A DNA stretch of 8,080 bases, from NCBI GenBank assembly GCA_030593425.1, contig JAUVHF010000068.1, forward strand, positions 1 to 8,080, read 5' to 3'. Under the pieces are notes generated by a model. It saw only the letters and a list, made by a program, of their open reading frames with translations, ran no database searches and was not told the origin of the DNA. This document shows, piece by piece, positions 6,361-8,080 of this stretch; the stretch's first letter is position 1, and every line of letters starts with the position of its first letter. The position numbers and the translations under genes were made by a program. This DNA comes from Anaerolineales bacterium (lineage in GTDB: Bacteria; Chloroflexota; Anaerolineae; UBA7937).

Positions 6361-7802
6361 TCTGTTGCCCCCTCTGGCACTGTCAAGATCGATTGTGGTG
6401 CCGCGGAAAGAACGCCGTTAGCTATGAGCTCCTTTAGAGGTATCGGTTCTTTCAAGACGCGCGACTGCCTGAACAAGATAGCCAATACTTCCTTCTGGCA
6501 GAGTGCTTCGATTTCAGCGAACGTGTAGACCGTCCGTTTCCCGACACATCGTGCAATTTCAATAGCTGAATTCGATACCAAGGTGTCCTCCACGACGCCC
6601 AGGCAGGTCACGCTGCGGATGTCCTCCGATCGGTAGAAGAGAAGATTCGCACCACGTGCAATTGTTCGAATCGCTGCATTTGATAGGTAGGCCTTACGGA
6701 TACTATTCCCAAAGGGCTGTCTACCAGGCATGAGTTCGAGCTGTTGTTCGGTTTCTGGAAAAAGCAGGCGGTGATATTTGGGTTTTATAGGGACAACAAA
6801 GGCCGGAACCCCTTTGATCTTTGTAGCAAATGGGCCATATCTGATATTGAACTCGAGCGGAGTGTGAGAATCGCGATCCGCTTCAGTGAACGACATTGGC
6901 TTCGCCAAAATGAGTTCCCCGAGGTTTGTCCGCTGCCCCATGTCCTGAAAACCGAAATCCTCAAGAAGACGGATGAGGTTACCGTATTTGTCGAACACCG
7001 TAACATAGATCCACTCATATCTATTCGCACTAGCGTAGTCGAATGCGGTCTTGAGCAGAAGTTCACCAAATCGAAAGCCGTTATGTTCCTCGGAGACCTT
7101 GAAGCTGCAGAGCTTCAGTATCTTACCGGCTACGCCGAAGTCTACCGATTTCTCCCGCTTGACGATAGAGACGGCAGCAAGGCGAGGGGGCTCCACCTCA
7201 ATTACCCACGTTTGACGATGTTCCCGCTTGCACTTCGTTAACCATGCATCAAAGCCGGGGTAGTCTTCGCGAAAGCTCTTGAAGATGGGATCAGCCTCAT
7301 TCAACGTGTGCGCTTTCACAGCTTGAACCGCCGGGGGTGGCATCGGGGCTATATCATACAGGTCCCGAAGAATGGAGAGGGCCTCAGCCACAGTCGCGAC
7401 ACGATCCTCCAAGCCCAACCGCCTAGCCTTCTTTCTAAGGGATCGATCTTCGGTGACAAGGAAATCTACTGCATCAACTTCTAGAGCAGAGATTAGGTGG
7501 TTGTCGACCCACTCGTTTGTTTGCGGTTCTGTACGTCCGAGAACTTGCTCCAGACTTGAAGAAATAGGGGGAGGATTTGGCAATCGGGGATACTTCTTAA
7601 ACAAGATCTCCCTGACCTTACGACGAACATCATCGACATCCCGCCGGATGTCCACGCGCGTAACTGGATGAACATAGAGTTGATTTCCAGTCTCGGACGC
7701 CAGTCGAGCAAACTCTATTGCGGCAGGAGTGCCAGCCTCAAGGTCCGCATGAGCAACTGGTTCGAGCGGTATGAAGATATTGGTATCAATGAGAAACTTC
7801 AT
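6333..7802 (-). CDS. PIN nuclease-GNAT-PUA/EVE-like fusion protein
   Basis: A 489-residue multidomain protein with no trivial name. Residues 1-150 are a PIN-type nuclease: FLIDTNIFI (Asp6), Asp100 in WVDNHLISAL and Asp119 in LVTEDRSL match the acidic metal-binding positions of PIN RNases. Residues about 165-300 resemble a GNAT acetyltransferase (strand ILKLCSFKV, helix GELLLKTAFDYA, and LIRLLEDFGF as motif B). The acetyl-CoA loop (EHNGFRFGE, 239-247) departs from the RxxGxG/A pattern, with Arg244 at a Gly position. Residues about 331-485 look like a PUA/EVE-like RNA-binding domain (FVVPIKPKYHRLLFPE, GNSIRKAYLSN, ANLLFYRSEDIRSVTCLGVVE). The start is ATG 7802, with only a weak GGGG upstream and a TAATG junction to a 4-codon ORF. 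I infer an RNA-directed role: defence, toxin-like, or modification sensing. No antitoxin-like partner other than the ASCH protein is visible. Confidence 0.8.
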   Translation of the reverse strand: MKFLIDTNIFIPLEPVAHADLEAGTPAAIEFARLASETGNQLYVHPVTRVDIRRDVDDVRRKVREILFKKYPRLPNPPPISSSLEQVLGRTEPQTNEWVDNHLISALEVDAVDFLVTEDRSLRKKARRLGLEDRVATVAEALSILRDLYDIAPMPPPAVQAVKAHTLNEADPIFKSFREDYPGFDAWLTKCKREHRQTWVIEVEPPRLAAVSIVKREKSVDFGVAGKILKLCSFKVSEEHNGFRFGELLLKTAFDYASANRYEWIYVTVFDKYGNLIRLLEDFGFQDMGQRTNLGELILAKPMSFTEADRDSHTPLEFNIRYGPFATKIKGVPAFVVPIKPKYHRLLFPETEQQLELMPGRQPFGNSIRKAYLSNAAIRTIARGANLLFYRSEDIRSVTCLGVVEDTLVSNSAIEIARCVGKRTVYTFAEIEALCQKEVLAILFRQSRVLKEPIPLKELIANGVLSAAPQSILTVPEGATEWLQTRLNG

Positions 7803-7884
7803 TAGCTTAACCCCATGACAGTCTCTTCGATACCGTCACCCAACAACGCCCATTGCGATGACACTGTGAAGTGGACGCCTATGC
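7803..7884. other. Short spacer between ligase-like gene and PIN gene
   Basis: I see no convincing terminator or promoter in these 82 bases. On the minus strand a tiny ORF (ATG 7816, 4 codons) stops at TAA overlapping the PIN start in a TAATG junction. That could allow reinitiation but may be chance. Confidence 0.3.
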
Positions 7885-8080
7885 TTACTCTTGGGAGGAA
7901 AAGTAAACCTTGGTGGTCGCTATGGTCAATCCCACATAGAGCCAGAAGAGGGAGACCGAATGGGGGAAATCCAAGTTGAAGAAGTAGTGGTCGAAGATCC
8001 CTCCCACCAAGGCCCCTACTATGGCCCCCAGAAGCCCCAAGAGGATGGCTTCCCCTTCGGGGTCGCCGACCAGGGCTCTT
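7885..8080 (-). CDS. O-antigen ligase/polymerase-like membrane protein, C-terminal part
   Basis: The minus strand is open from the window edge to a TAA at 7885-7887 and encodes the last 64 or so residues of a membrane protein. The sequence begins RALVGDPEGEA and continues with a hydrophobic helix (ILLGLLGAIVGALVGGIF). It then has DHYFFNLDFPHSVSLFWLYVGL, and ends in TTKVYFSSQE. A short helix followed by FDHY...FPH...LFWLYVGL resembles the C-termini of O-antigen ligase/polymerase (Wzy/WaaL-like) proteins that I recall from Chloroflexota. Most of the gene lies outside the window, so the product name rests on this end only. It is followed on the same strand by the PIN-GNAT gene after 82 bp. Confidence 0.6.
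   Translation of the reverse strand, partial: RALVGDPEGEAILLGLLGAIVGALVGGIFDHYFFNLDFPHSVSLFWLYVGLTIATTKVYFSSQE

Noticed and set aside
6744..7241. Plus-strand frame of 165 codons opposite the PIN-GNAT gene
   Set aside because: The antisense protein has three recognisable domains over this span; the plus frame shows no motif and no good start signal.
1..8080. tRNA, rRNA, CRISPR or insertion sequence
   Set aside because: No tRNA-like arms, spaced direct repeats, rRNA stretches or transposase motifs were seen on either strand.

Overview
This 8,080-base window looks like a moderately GC-rich chromosomal segment from a bacterium, most likely a member of the Chloroflexota (Anaerolineae/Thermoflexia-like). 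The phylum is an inference. It rests on a divergent plsX/fabH pair, a FabH with a long basic C-terminal tail, frequent GTG/TTG starts, and a polysaccharide ligase-like neighbour. No rRNA, tRNA, CRISPR array or recognisable transposase gene was found.

Left part (1-2421, + strand) is a metalloid/thiol transport cluster: the 3' part of a UPF0718/COG0701 permease, a small CxxC thioredoxin-like protein 13 bp behind it, and then, after about 150 bp holding a long interrupted inverted repeat and a 10-codon ORF, an ACR3-type arsenite exporter. Behind ACR3 lies only the C-terminal stub of a TauE/SafE-type permease, which I read as a recombination scar.

Middle part (2396-4850) is the lipid-synthesis core. 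plsX (- strand) and fabH (+ strand) diverge from a regulatory region of about 200 bp. A previously uncalled 34-codon ORF with a strong ribosome binding site precedes plsX and overlaps its start by GTGA. fabH starts with TTG and ends with an unusual Arg/Trp-rich tail of about 45 residues.

Right part (4837-8080) is all - strand: amrS (AmmeMemoRadiSam radical SAM enzyme, convergent with fabH), a small ASCH-domain protein, a 489-residue three-domain protein (PIN nuclease, GNAT-like, PUA/EVE-like), and, at the window edge, the C-terminus of an O-antigen ligase/polymerase-like membrane protein. The PIN-GNAT-PUA/ASCH pair overlaps by 28 bp, looks lower in GC than its neighbours, and is the best candidate here for an undescribed system. 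It joins a putative RNase, an acetyltransferase fold and two PUA-like RNA-binding folds in one two-gene cassette.
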